Assembly (NCBI GenBank): GCA_022264855.1
Contig: JABYQU010000010.1
Span: forward strand, 434,001 to 498,000
Source of the DNA: Lenzites betulinus
Lineage: Eukaryota > Basidiomycota > Agaricomycetes > Polyporales > Polyporaceae
DNA length: 64,000 nucleotides
Direction of reading: 5' to 3'
The notes below the pieces were generated by a model. That model was not told where the DNA came from and made no database searches. It was given only the letters and a program-made list of their open reading frames with translations. A program made the translations under genes and the position numbers. Shown here in pieces: positions 24,954 through 37,615 of the stretch. Every line of letters starts with the position of its first letter. Position 1 is the first letter of the stretch.

Positions 24954-26246
24954 TCAGTGGCTGTAGTCGTATCTGCCAATAGTTCCCGTTAGTCCCAAAC
25001 CCGCGAAGCGATCACGGGCACGGATACCCACTTCTTGTAAAACGTCTCCGAATCGCTGGGCACCTGTGTTGCAGCGGCACGGTCAATCATGGCCCACGCA
25101 TCCAATGTTAGGGACACTTACATCGCCCTTGCGCGAGCCTCTCTGCTTTCTGCCTTGCGCCTCAAGCGCTCTCCGCCGCTGACGGTCCTCCGCCAGCCAC
25201 TGTAGCGCCACTGAGTACAGCGTCGGTTTAGGACCGAGGTCTGCGGACGTCGCCGCGCCCGCGGCCGTGTCAGAGAAAGGCCAAGAAGTCGGCTCCATCA
25301 AGAACGTCCCGAGATGCATATGGGCAACATGCGTGGGGAAATCATTCAGCCCGTCGAAGATGTGGGTGGCATCTGGACGAATTCGCAGTCCATAGTTAGC
25401 GCGGCGCAAAGATAGAAGGCTCCGTGTAAAGCGAAGGACTCACACAGGATCGTTGCGCCGCGCGTCTCCGAGTCGTATTTGAGGAACCGCAACAGATCGT
25501 CCCGCACGAGTACGTCCAGGTCCACAGTGACCTGTCAATTTTGCCAGGGCCCGTATGAGCGCGCGGCCTCGATCGACATACACACGTCCCGCCGGCCGTA
25601 CCTCGTCCAACAAGAGTACGTCCCAGTCTGTCATGAGACCCATGACAAGCTGCACCCTGCGGCGCTCGCCGTCGGATATCTGGTGCATGTGCCAGTCGAG
25701 GTCGACATCGAGGATGTCGAGCAACTGATCCCGCCGCTCCTTGTGCCGATATCCCCCCACCGAGTTCAGAAAGTCGGCGACCACAATGTCGCCGCGCACG
25801 ACCGGGTTCATCGCCCTGTTCCGCACGGCGCGCACAGGTTCATGATGAGAAGTGCGGTGGTGCCGGCGTTCGTCAGCGTGCGGGGCGGCAAACACAGCGA
25901 GACAAGCCGCACCACTCCGTGCCCAGGAAAGTGATGCCAGGCGGCGAGTTGCGGAACACGTCGCGGCCCTTAATGCGCACGTCGGTCCCGGGCGTGGAGA
26001 TCAGGCGTTTGCCCGCGAGCAGCTGGAGCAATGTCGACTTGCCCGCTGTGCGACCCGCAGTCAGTTGCGAGAGAAAATAGAGACGTTGCCCGCGCTATGG
26101 GATCGCGTACCGCCGTTGGCTCCCACCAATATAGTCCGAGAACCTTTGGGCAGATGCAGGTTGACGTCGGACAGAGACGGCTCGGTTTCCTGGGCATGGG
26201 CGTACGTTAACTTGTCGACAGAGATCTCGTATGCCTGGGTCGCCAT
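24954..26246 (-). CDS. CAF16: Caf16-type ABC ATPase associated with CCR4-NOT
   Basis: Caf16 is a soluble, non-membrane ABC ATPase linked to the CCR4-NOT complex and Mediator. The start at 26246 opens [19 protein letters not shown]. The Walker A ([17 protein letters not shown]) is cut by an intron after GANG. The ABC signature lies in [17 protein letters not shown], Walker B is DVLLLDEV (continuing TVDLDVL after an intron), and the H-loop is YATHIFDGL. The tail ([15 protein letters not shown], then SETFYKKYDYSH after a further splice) agrees with fungal Caf16. There is a single nucleotide-binding domain and no membrane segments. At least six exons give roughly 300 residues. Divergent from AIR1 across 434 bp. 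Confidence 0.9.
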
Positions 26247-26680
26247 GGCTGCTGGGTACTGTATAAATTCTCCTGTGAGTGGAATGACTTATTGGCAGCT
26301 TATGTTCGACGTGATGTCTTGAGACGTAAGCCCGAGACAAGCCGTCGGACGAACTGGAGTTAAGTTATGCTGAAGGGCGTCTAGTGATTACAGGTGAGTG
26401 ACTGACTGACTTAGCGGAGTCTGTATTTTAATAAGTGCACTATAACGATGGATTACCACAGAGTACAATGTCAGCTAGTCCAGTCAACGAGTGTAAGAGT
26501 ACCTCTTATAAGTGACGTACCTAGTATGCCCGATTTGGGTAAGCGCATCTTCAACTTTTCGGTCGCGCTTCGCGGCGCGCTGCGGTAATCCTTCCTAATC
26601 CCTCTACGCTCACTCTGGACACTCGCGACGCTACATAACACCTCTCTGACACGGAGTAGAAGGCTTACACTACCGCGGTC
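26247..26680. promoter_or_regulatory. bidirectional promoter region between CAF16 and AIR1
   Basis: The 434 bp between divergent start codons contain no gene. A short TGACTGACTGACT-type repeat sits near 26398. Both neighbours act in RNA control (CCR4-NOT and TRAMP), so co-expression is an attractive but untested idea. Confidence 0.5.
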
Positions 26681-28972
26681 ATGGCGTCAGATCCCAAGGC
26701 CGCCGAGATTATTGACCTCACCGAGCCGGAGGTCATCGAACTGAACTCCGAGGGCGAACTTGTTCCCGGCACGCGCACGCCCGCCAAGACATCTCAGGAG
26801 CTGACGGAGGAAGGAAAGAAGAAGCGCAGGAAACGGAAGCGGAAGCCTACCGGCGCGAGCGCAAATGCGAGCGAGAGGGAGGATGGTGAGGTTGAGGCAA
26901 GCAGCGCGGAAGCGTCCCGCCCACACTCGCGTAACAGTCCGAACGTGGACGACGTCGAATTGATCATCTCTGTGGAGGAACCCAAGAGCGCGGAGAAGAA
27001 GCCGTTGGAAGAGCGGCTCGCGGATCCCGCAACCAAACCGCGCGAGAGCAGGAGAGAGAGGCGAGAGAGGGAAAGGGAAAGGGAGCGCGAGAGGGAAGTG
27101 GAGAGGGACAGGGACAGACAGCACGACCGGGAATGGCACAGGGACAACATGCGCGAACGGAGAAGGTCCCGGGAGCGCGACCACGGGCGGGAACGCGACC
27201 GCGACCGCGAGCGTGGTGGGGAACGTTCGCGCAAGCGGTCACGCTCACGAGACCGAGACCGCGAACGCGACCGCGACAACAGGAAGAGGGACAAGCCACC
27301 CGCGGTTGTTGAACCGCTATTCTTCGAGGATGTCACTCCGGCCGAGGTGCTCGGCCTACCGAAACCCAACGAAAACGTAGCTGGGCCCTCCAATCTTGCT
27401 TCGCAGGCGAGCGTAGGCAACAAGGCGGAGAGTAGCCTCCTACTCCCTGCGCACGTTTCGGTCGCCGAAGGGGACTTGGATTTGAGCGAGCTCAAGGTGC
27501 CCACTCCCGAGGGATCGGACGACGAGGACTACATTGATTACCTCGACTACGACGATGACAGACGAGTGAGTACACATTGATGGCTTAAGCGCAATCCAAC
27601 CTCACTCAGTGCGTTTCTGCAGGCGGGTATGGTTAGGTACTGGGAGCTTGAGAAGCTAGCGGCCGCTGAGAGCAAGCTTGCCAAGCCTACGCGAACCGTG
27701 TGCAAGAATTGTGGCGCAGAGGGGGAGCACAAGACTTTCGAATGTCCCGTGCTCATCGTCAGTTTGACAAACGCTACTACACGTTTCCTCCCGTACTGAC
27801 GTCATGAACGTAGTGCTTAACCTGCGGCGCGCGAGACGAACATACCACCCGAAGCTGCCCGATCAGCAAAACTTGCTACACCTGTGGTATGAAGGGGCAT
27901 ATTAACAGAGTACGCTTCATCCCACATCTGTATGTGCTGTGCTTACATTCTAATCATTCGTCCAGACATGTCCCAATCGCGCTGCGTCACGCGGGGGCGC
28001 ATACAGCCACTTCCAAGATTGCGATAGGTGTGGCGCGCGCTCACATCAAACCAATGTAAGCACATAGCGCGCGGCTAGTCGTCATCTTGGCTCATATGCG
28101 TTACAGGAATGTCCGACGTTGTGGCGAATATACGAGTATGTCGCCGATGATGAACGGCAAGAAATCCTTCGCGAGCGCGAGACGAAACGGACACTACCCT
28201 TTGGCCAAGGCGGCGAGGGCTACATCGCCACCGATGAGTGGTGCTACAATTGTGGCGGCAGTGGCCACTTGGGAGACGTAAGTTATGTCTATTGTACTGT
28301 CATGGCTGCGCTCGTTCAACTCAGGAATTGCAGGACTGTACGGACAAGCCCAAGATGTTCGACGTACCCTCGGAGCCCTCAGCCTTCAGCGTGTACAACA
28401 TGCTCTCCGGACCCTTCTTTTCCGAAGCTTCGCGGCCGTCTCAGCGCGAACCGCGGGAATGGGAGGCCGCAGCTGCCTTCGCAGAGGGCTATGCGTCTTT
28501 CATGCCCATGGAGGTCGGCAAGCAGGGCCGGAAGAAGGAACGTGCGCGTCTGGCACAGCGTGCACAAGAACTTGAAGCAGAACAAGACGAGGACGACTGG
28601 TTCGGTGATGCGCGCGCGAAGGGTCGAGGTGGTGGCGCAGGCGGCGGCGGAGCAGGTGGTGGCTCAAACGTGAAGCCTGGCTCCCGGCGAGACCGCAACG
28701 ACAGCGGCCCGAAAGGGAAAGCAAACGGGAAGTTTAAATTCGACTTTTCGCAGCGAAACGCGGACCGAAACGGGCGGGATGGAGAGCGCGAGTCGAAGCG
28801 ACAGCGGGTCCCGTACGACGACTTGCCTGGGCCGTCTAGAGAGACGGATTCGATACAAATCAAGGGGGCTTCCAAGAAACAGGACAGGTACCAGGCGAGC
28901 GGATCGAGAGACCGTTACTCCCGCGACCAATCTTCGCGGGGGCCGCGGTATCGAGGAGGGTACTCAAGATGA
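26681..28972 (+). CDS. AIR1: Air1/Air2-type zinc-knuckle RNA-binding subunit of TRAMP
   Basis: Air proteins bind RNA and bridge Trf4/5 poly(A) polymerase and Mtr4 in the nuclear TRAMP complex, which marks RNAs for exosome decay. Six exons (26681-27565, 27623-27757, 27814-27909, 27966-28055, 28107-28277, 28334-28972) sum to 2016 nt, 671 residues. An acidic and then Arg/Glu/Asp-dipeptide-rich N-terminus (about residues 110-210) precedes five CCHC knuckles: CKNCGAEGEHKTFEC, CLTCGARDEHTTRSC, CYTCGMKGHINRTC, CDRCGARSHQTNEC and CYNCGGSGHLGDDC. Introns tend to fall between knuckles. The C-terminus is Gly- and Arg-rich. It is longer than yeast Air1/2 (about 350 residues) because of both disordered ends. 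Confidence 0.9.
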
Positions 28973-29152
28973 TGTAGTATGAGTCTGTTGTCTGTTGTAT
29001 CCACTCAGAGTTTTGTCCGCGCCGTCCATTGGAACCCCGCGTACACACAGAACGTCGTGCCTCAACATCGGATTGCGTGCGTCATATGGCATACATGGAG
29101 AATTGTCCGACGTGTCGCCCATCTTCCTCATGAGTCATCATAGGTACCCCGA

Positions 29153-30571
29153 CTACCTACGGTACGAATCGTAATACTGAGAGTACTGGGCTGCGGCGTT
29201 CGATGGAGGAGCTTGAGGTCCATTGGGGACATCAGGAGGGATCGGTCCTGCGGCGGAGTCCATTCGAAACTGTGAGGGACGTCATGGTTCGCACTGTGCA
29301 GTACATCAAGGTATCACTCACTCTTCCGTCTGGGTCGGTGTAGATGTTACTCGCTGGCGGTACTGGGCCTACCTGATACTGGACGCCGTTTGCTGTATGT
29401 ATGTGCATAAGTCAATCACTCCCGTGACGGCTAACACATGATACTATGCGTACCACTTGTTCTCATAGCGCTGGGCTGGCCCAGTGAGTGTTGTTGATTG
29501 AAGAAGTACGGCGGGTTCGCGGGAGCCGGCTGCGTGCCGTAGTATGCTTGCACATATGGCACGGGACTGTGGCCCGTATGAATGGACGGGTACGTTGCGC
29601 GCCTGGGCTTCGCGTCGGCGGGCGGTGACGTCGCGGATGCTGACATCGCCGCCTCGGCTCTCGCCGCGTTCAGGAGGCTCTTCATGCTGTCCTGCCAGTC
29701 GCTGCTTGGGTTGAGGAATGCAGGATCGTCTGCTCGGCAGCATGGTCAGAGCGGTAGATAAGTTGAAGAGTGAATGGGGCGTACTCTGGGCATCTTGGCT
29801 GCTGCCTGACTGCTCGGCCGTGTTGTCCCCAAGGTCGCCAGTAATGGAGGCTAGAAAGTCCTCTTTCGTTGAGCTAAATCTGGTAGAGATGTTAACATTG
29901 CCGTGAATCCAGACATGGGCACGCTTACGGGTGTTTGGCCCTGCCTGCGGGACCGAAGGGGCCGACGTGGACCTTATTGATGATCTGGCTCGCCAACCTG
30001 TCGCGGGAGAGATCTTGAACGAGGCTCCGTGCGCGGGGGTCGTCGGAGCTGATGATCGTGCCTAGGAGCGCCTCTACTTGGTGTAGCCTTCGCTCCAAGG
30101 CGAGAATGTACCTGAACGCGGGAATGAATGGCGGGCGTGCACGGAAATGTAACGAGTACGCTCACCCCTTCGGTGGGCCTCTCTTGTGAGTAGGCTCTGT
30201 GCGGATATCAGACCATGAGGATGGACGAGGGCGGTGCAATACTGGCTCGGGACATACCTATGAAGGTGCACGCTGGCCAGGAGCTTTAGCGATGTCTATG
30301 AGGATCGATGTGAAGCTCTTACACAAGCCCAGCGCCGCACATGCGAGACAACTCCGTTGCCCTGAAGCTCCTCTTGGCTGCTCGCACTTGCTCTTCGTGC
30401 GACGACAGTGGTCACAAGCTGAAAGCGGTAAGGTTTAGGGTGTCACTTCGGTGTGCATGTATGTCTCGCACCTCTGGTGCTCCTTCGCCGCCCCTTGGTA
30501 TCAGCTGTACTGGGCTCAGCGGTCGATTTCCGGCTCTCGTCGTCAGAGAAGTCAGCGGCATAGGGATTCAT
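29153..30571 (-). CDS. Zn(II)2Cys6 fungal transcription factor
   Basis: Nine exons (30472-30571, 30323-30418, 30258-30272, 30166-30196, 29929-30111, 29785-29879, 29454-29729, 29322-29392, 29153-29269) keep frame through 984 nt, 327 residues. After a short acidic N-terminus comes a binuclear zinc cluster, CDHCRRTKSKCE with a second half CLACAALGLSC. Then a basic linker (HKRGPPKGYI) and a dimerisation helix (LALERRLHQVEALLG) follow, as in Gal4-type DNA-binding proteins. One exon is only 15 bp. The middle and C-terminus are Tyr/Pro/Gln-rich and disordered, a possible activation domain. The large fungal-specific regulatory domain of longer family members is absent. Target genes are unknown. Confidence 0.88.
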
Positions 30572-31696
30572 GGCATGAGGAAGCAGAGGGAAAGAGAACA
30601 AAAGCGCAGACTCTACGTTAAATGCGCTTCATGCTCAACTTCCACACGGCCCCAGGAACTCCGTGTGGCCGGGCTTCCATTGAGAGTAGGCTCGCATTTT
30701 GCGCACCACCGGAGTGGAATGTTCCAACAGTGGGCCGGGTAAAGGTTGATACGATAGAGCACCGTCGTGATCCTGCCCGCCCCCTTTTCTAAGGGGTGTC
30801 TGTTCGTGGGCATAAACTTGAGGTGCTGCACTCTGAGACGACACCGAGCAGGCGATAGGGTGGCGAGGGCTGCCATGTATAACACAGTCGGTGTGAATAA
30901 TTTCCAGTGCAAGCCTATATTTCCATTGCATGCATAGGTATCCTCGGCGCCTGGGTGTTATGAAACGGAGGCAAACTGGCCAACCCGGAATGCAGCTCCA
31001 TTGCCTAGAATTATGAGTCAGGATAGGAGACCGCAAGATGGCGTAGCCAGCGGAAGCAAATTCACCGTCTAATTTCCATGGAGACGTGTGATCGATACTA
31101 CACCAGCGAAACAAGGAGTGGCACACCGCTTCCAACCTTTTGGGTTTTAATGAATAGTTGAGTAGGCGGCCGGATGTTACCCGTCTTCGGCACGCGCCAT
31201 TTCGATGAACCTAGTATAATCAGCCCCTATGGCTGGTATATCCTTGTTAGATGTTTTATTCTTGAATTCTGAAATGCATCACTGGGGTCGGAGCAGCAGT
31301 AAGACGTACCCAATAAGTCAAAACGTCGCCCAGCCTCCTGCAAAAGGTTTGTATTGGCAAGCAAAGTGAGATTAAAGCATACAGACGATCATAATTGAAA
31401 GTTACCGTATAATACCACTCATTGAGTCACCTTGAAGTGATGTTGAGAGATAAACCGGCAACTCTGCTCCGAGTGCATACACTGATACAGTCACCAGGAG
31501 AACGAGCGCTGGTAGGCGTTTGGGAGCCTCGAGGCAATTCAGCGCCTATTATGCACGCTTAGGTAATCACTGTTACCGGTTTGGGGCTGCTTAAACTGGC
31601 CGAATTACAGGCTTGTTTATCCTGTTCCATACTGGCACTCTTGCTCTTTCCTGTGCTCCGCCACTGAGATCGTACGCGTCTGTTATATTTGTTGAA
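30572..31696. promoter_or_regulatory. divergent intergenic region between the Zn2Cys6 regulator and the E2 gene
   Basis: About 1.1 kb without a supported gene. It contains the 5' flanks of both divergent genes. Two overlapping minus-strand frames (30613-31135) have no motif and no host-like codon use. Confidence 0.45.
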
Positions 31697-34600
31697 ATGG
31701 AGCGGGAAGTACAGCAACTCGTCGAGATGGTAATCCCGAATCGTCGCGTGTAACTTTACCACCAACTGAAGCACCATGGTGGCTACCAGGGCGCGACAGT
31801 TGCACAGGCACGAGCTGCCCTCAAACAGCATAAGGATGTCATGGAGGCAGCTGAACGTATATTCGATGGAAGCTTCGACCATATTGTCGATGAAGATGGT
31901 GATGTACCCATGTCTTCGTCGGAGGTCGTCAAACAGAAGCCTAGGATGATCGTATGTTGCCTTCTTAGTCCTTCGTATGTCTGGACATAGTCTGAGTCTT
32001 CAGACCCCGAATGACGAGGATGATGATGATGGCGGATCAGATGGTGCTTTGGACGAAGGAGACGGTATGTTATTTCTCCCCCTCACGGCTGCGGTAGGTC
32101 ACCGACTGTTTCCAGACGAAGATTATATCGACTACGACTACGACTCGGATTTTGAAGAGAAACCAGGTCAATCTAATGGAGCTGCGGTGGACCCGTATGC
32201 AGGTATGTCACTGATGACACGAGTTATCGTATGGGTGTTAAAATGTGGCAACAGGCATATTCTTCTCCAAGGACCGACGGGAGGAGGTAATCGAGGTCGA
32301 AGAAGAGCCTGAAATGGTCATCCTGTCAGGAAGTACTGAGAAAGTGCCTCTTATGACCCAAGGACAATGGATGAAAGGCTGTCCTGAAGGCAGCGAGCAG
32401 AGCTTCCTCTTCAGCCTCTACAGGGAACTCAGCGAGGGCCAATGCCCTTGTCCACATGGGTGCGAGGCATATGTCACGCGGAAGAAGAGCGATTTCTTCG
32501 CCCTCTTCGTGAGTCTCATTTGCCAGTGATTTTCAGGCCCCACTAACGGTCTCTCAGCCAACTTTCCCTGCATACATCAAGCATTTACGTTCAGTAGTGC
32601 CTCGAACATGCACCCGATGCTCGAAGACTTTCTGTTTTGCCTGTGGAGAGTCCAGCACAGCCAGCCATACTAAAGTCCCAGCACCCCTTGATGTCGACGC
32701 ATCGCTATTCCATTGCGCGAACCTACAAGGGGCTATCTTGGGCATCGGTCTTGCGATGCTCGAGAAGGTCTATCTCGATGACGCTCATGAAATCTCTAGT
32801 ACCAAGTCGGGTGACCGTTCGTCCAGGAAGAAGCGTAAGATGGATGCTCCCCCCGTCGCTACTCCCGACTTGAACGACGAGGATTACGATGACGAAGAGG
32901 TCTATTTCCCTATCCCCGCTCAAGGCAAGAAGCCCAAGCTAGGCACGGGCTATGCCGGTGATGCGAGGGAAGACGTAGGTCCACGTGGCCTGAGGAGGAA
33001 CTCTAGACTGAGAGATTTCGATTACCAGATGTCAGGACAAGTCGAGGCGCAGAATGCTCAAAGATTCAAGGACGAGACCCTCTCAGCGCTGCTCAACCAG
33101 ATCCGCACATTCCTTCCATCCGTCGATCGGGAGGGTGGCGGGCATGCGAGCGATTATCTGGTACACCCAACAGCCTTGGCTCATCTCCGTCGAAGATTCA
33201 ACTTCGTCAGCAGTCAACTCCTACGGAATGACTCTTTGACAGATATGTCTGACCGCTCGGTGCTCTACTTTGAACTCTTCGAGTGGCTCGAGGTAACCTG
33301 GTGCTTTCGATATGAAACGAATGAACCTAACGCGAAGGACTTCAGACGATCTCTAGTCACGAAGCTCTCGCTAGCATGATGGCCATGCCCATCATGGTCG
33401 TCACATCTGTGAAGGCCGTCGCCGGGAAAAAGCCTGCACCGAAAGGGAGCTCGCGAATTCGTGAACGCACCATCGTGTACGAAGGCAGTTCCGGGCCTCG
33501 GGAGCTCCTTGAAGCTATCGTGATCCAGGCGCAAGCGGCTCTCAAGGGTCTTGAGGGAATGAAGGTTGTCGAGGAGGAGACCACAGAGATGTCCGAGGAG
33601 CAGAAGCGCATGACTGCTGACGATAAGGGAAAGGCGAAGGACGATGGCATGATCCAGGCGGAGGAGAATATCAAGCTCCTCACGTTCTGTCAGCGGATCA
33701 TGAACACCGCGAAGGCCATCGATCGGTCGCTTGTCGAGACGAAAGGCAAAGCGTTCGTGGATCGGCTGCATGCCGGCCTTCCCAAGATCCCCGGCTCGTC
33801 GACCACGCCAAGCGATGGTGCCCCTGTCAATGCTGGCGAGACCGAGGAGAGCGCGATGGAGGCCTACGTCAAGTGGGCTAATCGTGTGCGTTTCGAATAC
33901 TGCGACCTCACCGTCGCGCCGTCCACAAATGCGGTGGGCGAGGAGGACATGACGCCACACTACAAGTTCTACTACAATAACGAGGCTCGCATGCTTGCCA
34001 ACTCAGATATCCCGAAACGCTCTTTGGCGATTGCGAAGGAGGTGAGTTGTCGAGCTTGCTTCGTGTCAGCTTGTGTGCGTACTAAAGCCCGTTTTGCGAA
34101 AGCTTGCTGTTCTTACTACAAACTTACCGGTCGCGTGGAACTCTTCCATTTTCCTTCGGGTAGACGAGACGCGAGTAGACGTCATCAAGGCTCTCATTAC
34201 TGGACCGGAAGGCACACCGTACGTCCATCGTCACTCATTTGTACCTTCTCATTACCAATCCTCGATCCTGCTGCAGCTACTACAACGGCTGGTATGTAGA
34301 TCGAGTTATTGTCGCCGAGTCGTTGCCTGATCCATCACAGCTTCCTGTTCGATGTCTTCTTGGGGCCGAACTACAACCAGTCTCCTCCGAGCGTTAAGTA
34401 TATGACGGTGAGTCGAGTTCAACAGCGGCGACCCGCCATATCCCTGACATCTCTTTAGACAAATGGTGGGAAGTATCGGTTCAATCCCAATCTCTATGCG
34501 GTATGTGCGCCCACAGCATATAACCATTTCATGATGTTCTTATGCCCGACGACAGGATGGTAAGGTTTGCTTGTCGTTATTGGGCACATGGTCGGGGCCG

Positions 34601-35187
34601 GGATGGATACCTGGCAAGTCAACGCTGCTTCAGGTACGTCCTCAATAACAGTCCTCTTTGACCTCCATTGGGCTTATCTTTCGTTGAAGGTGCTCATCTC
34701 GATTCAATCTATGATCCTGTGCGACGAGCCCTACTTGAACGAGCCCGGCTGGGCAAGCAGCGGTGGTACTCCGAAGTCTGTCGCATGTACGTATGCCGCC
34801 AACAGGTTTGAGCCTGCGTTAACCGCGAGACACAGATTCTGCGAACATTCGCCGCATGGTGGTACGAACGGCGGTACGTGTTGTGGCATTGTTGTCCGAG
34901 TTCTGATCTGACGTGCGAGCTACTAACCATAGATGCTCGGCAACTTGAGAGCCCCACCAGAGCCTTGGGCGGACGTCATCAGAACGCATTTCCGTCTCAA
35001 GGCGAACTCGATCAAGGCCCAGCTGGACAAGTGGCTGGCCGACGACGACGGGGTCGGCACCGTCGGCGATGGCGCGTATCACCAGAAAGCCGTCGCGTCG
35101 GGTAGCTCGAACGGTCTTGTAGAGGATGTGGCAGAGTTGAAACACCTGCTCACGAGGCTGCAGGCTGGTGACGATCTCACTTCATGA
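31697..35187 (+). CDS. large E2 ubiquitin-conjugating protein with UBA and IBR-like zinc segment (BIRC6-type UBC)
   Basis: Multi-exon gene of roughly 950 residues; exons 1-7 (31697-31729, 31790-31951, 32004-32064, 32116-32202, 32255-32508, 32558-33292, 33346-34041) all keep frame. A UBA-like domain opens it ([15 protein letters not shown]). Acidic linkers follow, then a Cys cluster: CPCPHGC, then [14 protein letters not shown] after about 35 residues, like an in-between-RING zinc fold. A helical middle part comes next. The C-terminal UBC fold has RFNPNLY and [12 protein letters not shown] holding the catalytic cysteine, then SIQSMIL and EPYLNEPG, which match the BIRC6/Apollon branch of E2 enzymes. 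It would take ubiquitin from E1 and could act as a joined E2/E3. The last exons (to [13 protein letters not shown]) are less precisely placed. Partners and substrates are unknown. Confidence 0.87.
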
Positions 35188-35614
35188 TCATGAGGTTTGG
35201 TATCCGGGTATCTCGTCGACGAACAAGCCATCTATCCGTTTGCGCATGTTTTCCTGTGGTGTTTGTTTGCTGTCCGCTCAGTGTATTCATATGTAACTAT
35301 TCAACGAGTCAAATAGAGAAACCAGTGGTGTAGTTACCTTGTCCTCCTTAGATAGGTTTCACTCCCCCCATTGCGACCCATCTGAACCGGAAGGCCTTGA
35401 GTACGCACTGGCGCCACGCCAATTTAGGTTGCCGGGGCTTCCCTACGCATGTGATACAGCTTCCGTTTTGCCCCCATCCAGCCATGTCAATGATGTTCCC
35501 GGGCGTCCCTGGTCTCACCGTAACCTCTACTCAGGCCTACGTCTCACGACTTTGTAGCACCCTCCACATTCTCTCACAAGACTCATTTCAACCCCCAATA
35601 CCTGTAGAACCGAT
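35188..35614. other. intergenic region before the Pmp47-type carrier
   Basis: 427 bp holding the E2 gene's 3' end and the carrier's promoter. No extra gene is seen. Confidence 0.5.
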
Positions 35615-36919
35615 ATGCCGAGCGACTCTGTCATTCACGCGCTTGCGGGGGCCGCAGGCGGCATTGTCGCCATGACCGCGACATAGCAAGTATTCCACGC
35701 ATACAACCACCTCACAGCCAACTAAGAAATTGTTTGATATAGCCCACTTATATTCCTGTCGACAAGAGCAGCTGTAGAGACCAGGAGGGAACAGAAGGTG
35801 CGTTTGTGCTTCACGCGGAATGTGGCCCCGGCGTCTTTCTAAACATGGCGTCATGGATAATTAGACTACCTACGAGGCCGTCCTCGATATTATCAAGCGA
35901 GAAGGCATCGTCGGCCTGTACAGCGGCCTTAACTCCAGCCTGCTCGGCGTCGCCGTCACGAATGGGTACGTACCGAATACACTGGACGCTGATAGCCCCC
36001 AAACTTAACAATTCCTTTAACACAGTGTCTACTACTACTTTTATGAGCGGAGTCGCAGCCTCATCCTTAAAGCCCGCACGGGGAGCAAAGGTCTGAGCAC
36101 GCTCGAGGCCATGCTCGCAGGCCTCATCTCTGGGTCCGCAACCACCATCATCAGCAACCCTATATGGGTGGTACAAACAACCCAGGCCGTGTACAGCATG
36201 AACCAGGAGCGGTCGTCCTTAGCCGTGGCTGACGGGGAGGGGGAGCCGGTGGTGCAGCCCGCCCGGCCGGGGATTGTCCAGACACTTCAGTACATCCTCC
36301 GCAAAGACGGCATCACTGCGCTCTGGCGGGGACTGGGCCCGGCCCTCATGCTGGTCATGAACCCCATCATCCAGTACACGGTGTTTGAGCAGCTCAAGAA
36401 CTTCTTGATCAAGTCGCGGACTGCGAAGCTGCGCGCGGGAGGGGCGAAGACTGCGGTCGCGCTGTTGAGTGACTGGGACTACTTCTTCCTTGGCGCGTTG
36501 TCGAAACTCGGTACGTTATGTGTGATGTCTTGTCGTGAGAATGATGGGACTCACCGAGAACCAGTGGCGACATCATCGACATATCCCTATATGTATGTGC
36601 CCATCCTTAGGACATTGGCTGCTTGAACTGATGTCTTGCTCTAGTGTCGTGAAGAATCGCCTCCAGGCCGGCCAGGCGAATGCGCAAAAGTACAAGTCAG
36701 CGCTCGACGGTATTCTGACTATCGTCAAGGAGGAGGGCATCGAGGGCCTCTACAAGGGTGTCGGGAGCAAACTTACGCAGAGCGTGCTCACTGCGGCCAT
36801 ATTGTTTGCGGGTCAGAAGCGCATCTATGAGATCACGAAGCAGGTCCGTACTCGCTCTCGTGGCAGCCTTACGAACTCCGTATGCTGATATTGTACAGGC
36901 ATTGTCTCCGGCGAAGTAG
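35615..36919 (+). CDS. ANT1: peroxisomal adenine nucleotide carrier, Pmp47/Ant1 type (SLC25A17 family)
   Basis: Six-helix mitochondrial-carrier-family protein that exchanges ATP/AMP and related nucleotides across the peroxisomal membrane to support fatty-acid activation. The start at 35615 gives MPSDSVIHALAGAAGG, the usual Pmp47 opening. Three carrier repeats follow: TYEAVLDIIKREGIVGLYSGL, then NPIWVVQTTQ with YILRKDGITALWRGLGPAL, then VVKNRLQAGQ with IVKEEGIEGLYKGVGSKL. The first signature lacks the canonical PX[DE]XX[KR] residues, a known trait of this subfamily. At least five introns are present. The gene ends in KQALSPAK. Mitochondrial relatives are less likely given the overall match to Pmp47. 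Confidence 0.9.
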
Positions 36920-37615
36920 GCGACATTATAGCATAATATATCTTTCATTATTCAACGGACTTGTTCAACGACCCAACTCACGACAGATTAACAACGCCTA
37001 GACAATATCAATGGGCGAGATAGATTGCGCCAGCTTACAGACGCGGGTCCGTCGATTGGTGCTTGTAATATGAGTCCAGCGTGCCAAAAGCCTGATAAAA
37101 GAAGAGTTTGCTGTGGACTCATTAGGCTCAGTCCAACAAGTTATAAGCGCCCGCGGTAGCAATTATATTAAGCGGCGTTGCACTCGTCCTATGCAGCTCC
37201 ATTTCGAACTGACCACCAACACGTTGGAACTTGGAAGTAATGCTGCACTAGACTTCATTCCCTGCAAATGAATTGTACCTCACGCATATTCAGTCTACAA
37301 GATACGGTATCGCTGGCTATCGTTGAGGCGCCACTCAAGTCCGTAAGTACTATCTGGAGGCGGGAGCTGGACCAGTCCCATCAGCCACCTGATAGGTCGG
37401 CAGCTCGGAACTGTACACTTGGGGCGCGTCCGTCCACACGGCCGACGCGCTCGTTGGTCCGGACGATGCCATATCTCGGGTCACACGCCCCAGGGGTTCC
37501 ACTCTATCGCTCTCATGCCGGCGGATAGAGTCCTGCGGTCCATAAAGCCCTCTCCGGCCCACCAGCCGTCGTCCGGTGGCTGCTTTCCCCTGCCTGACTC
37601 CCCGACAAGCTGAAG
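36920..37615. other. intergenic region between the carrier and ATG22
   Basis: About 0.7 kb with no supported gene. It should include the ATG22 promoter. Nothing else stands out. Confidence 0.5.
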
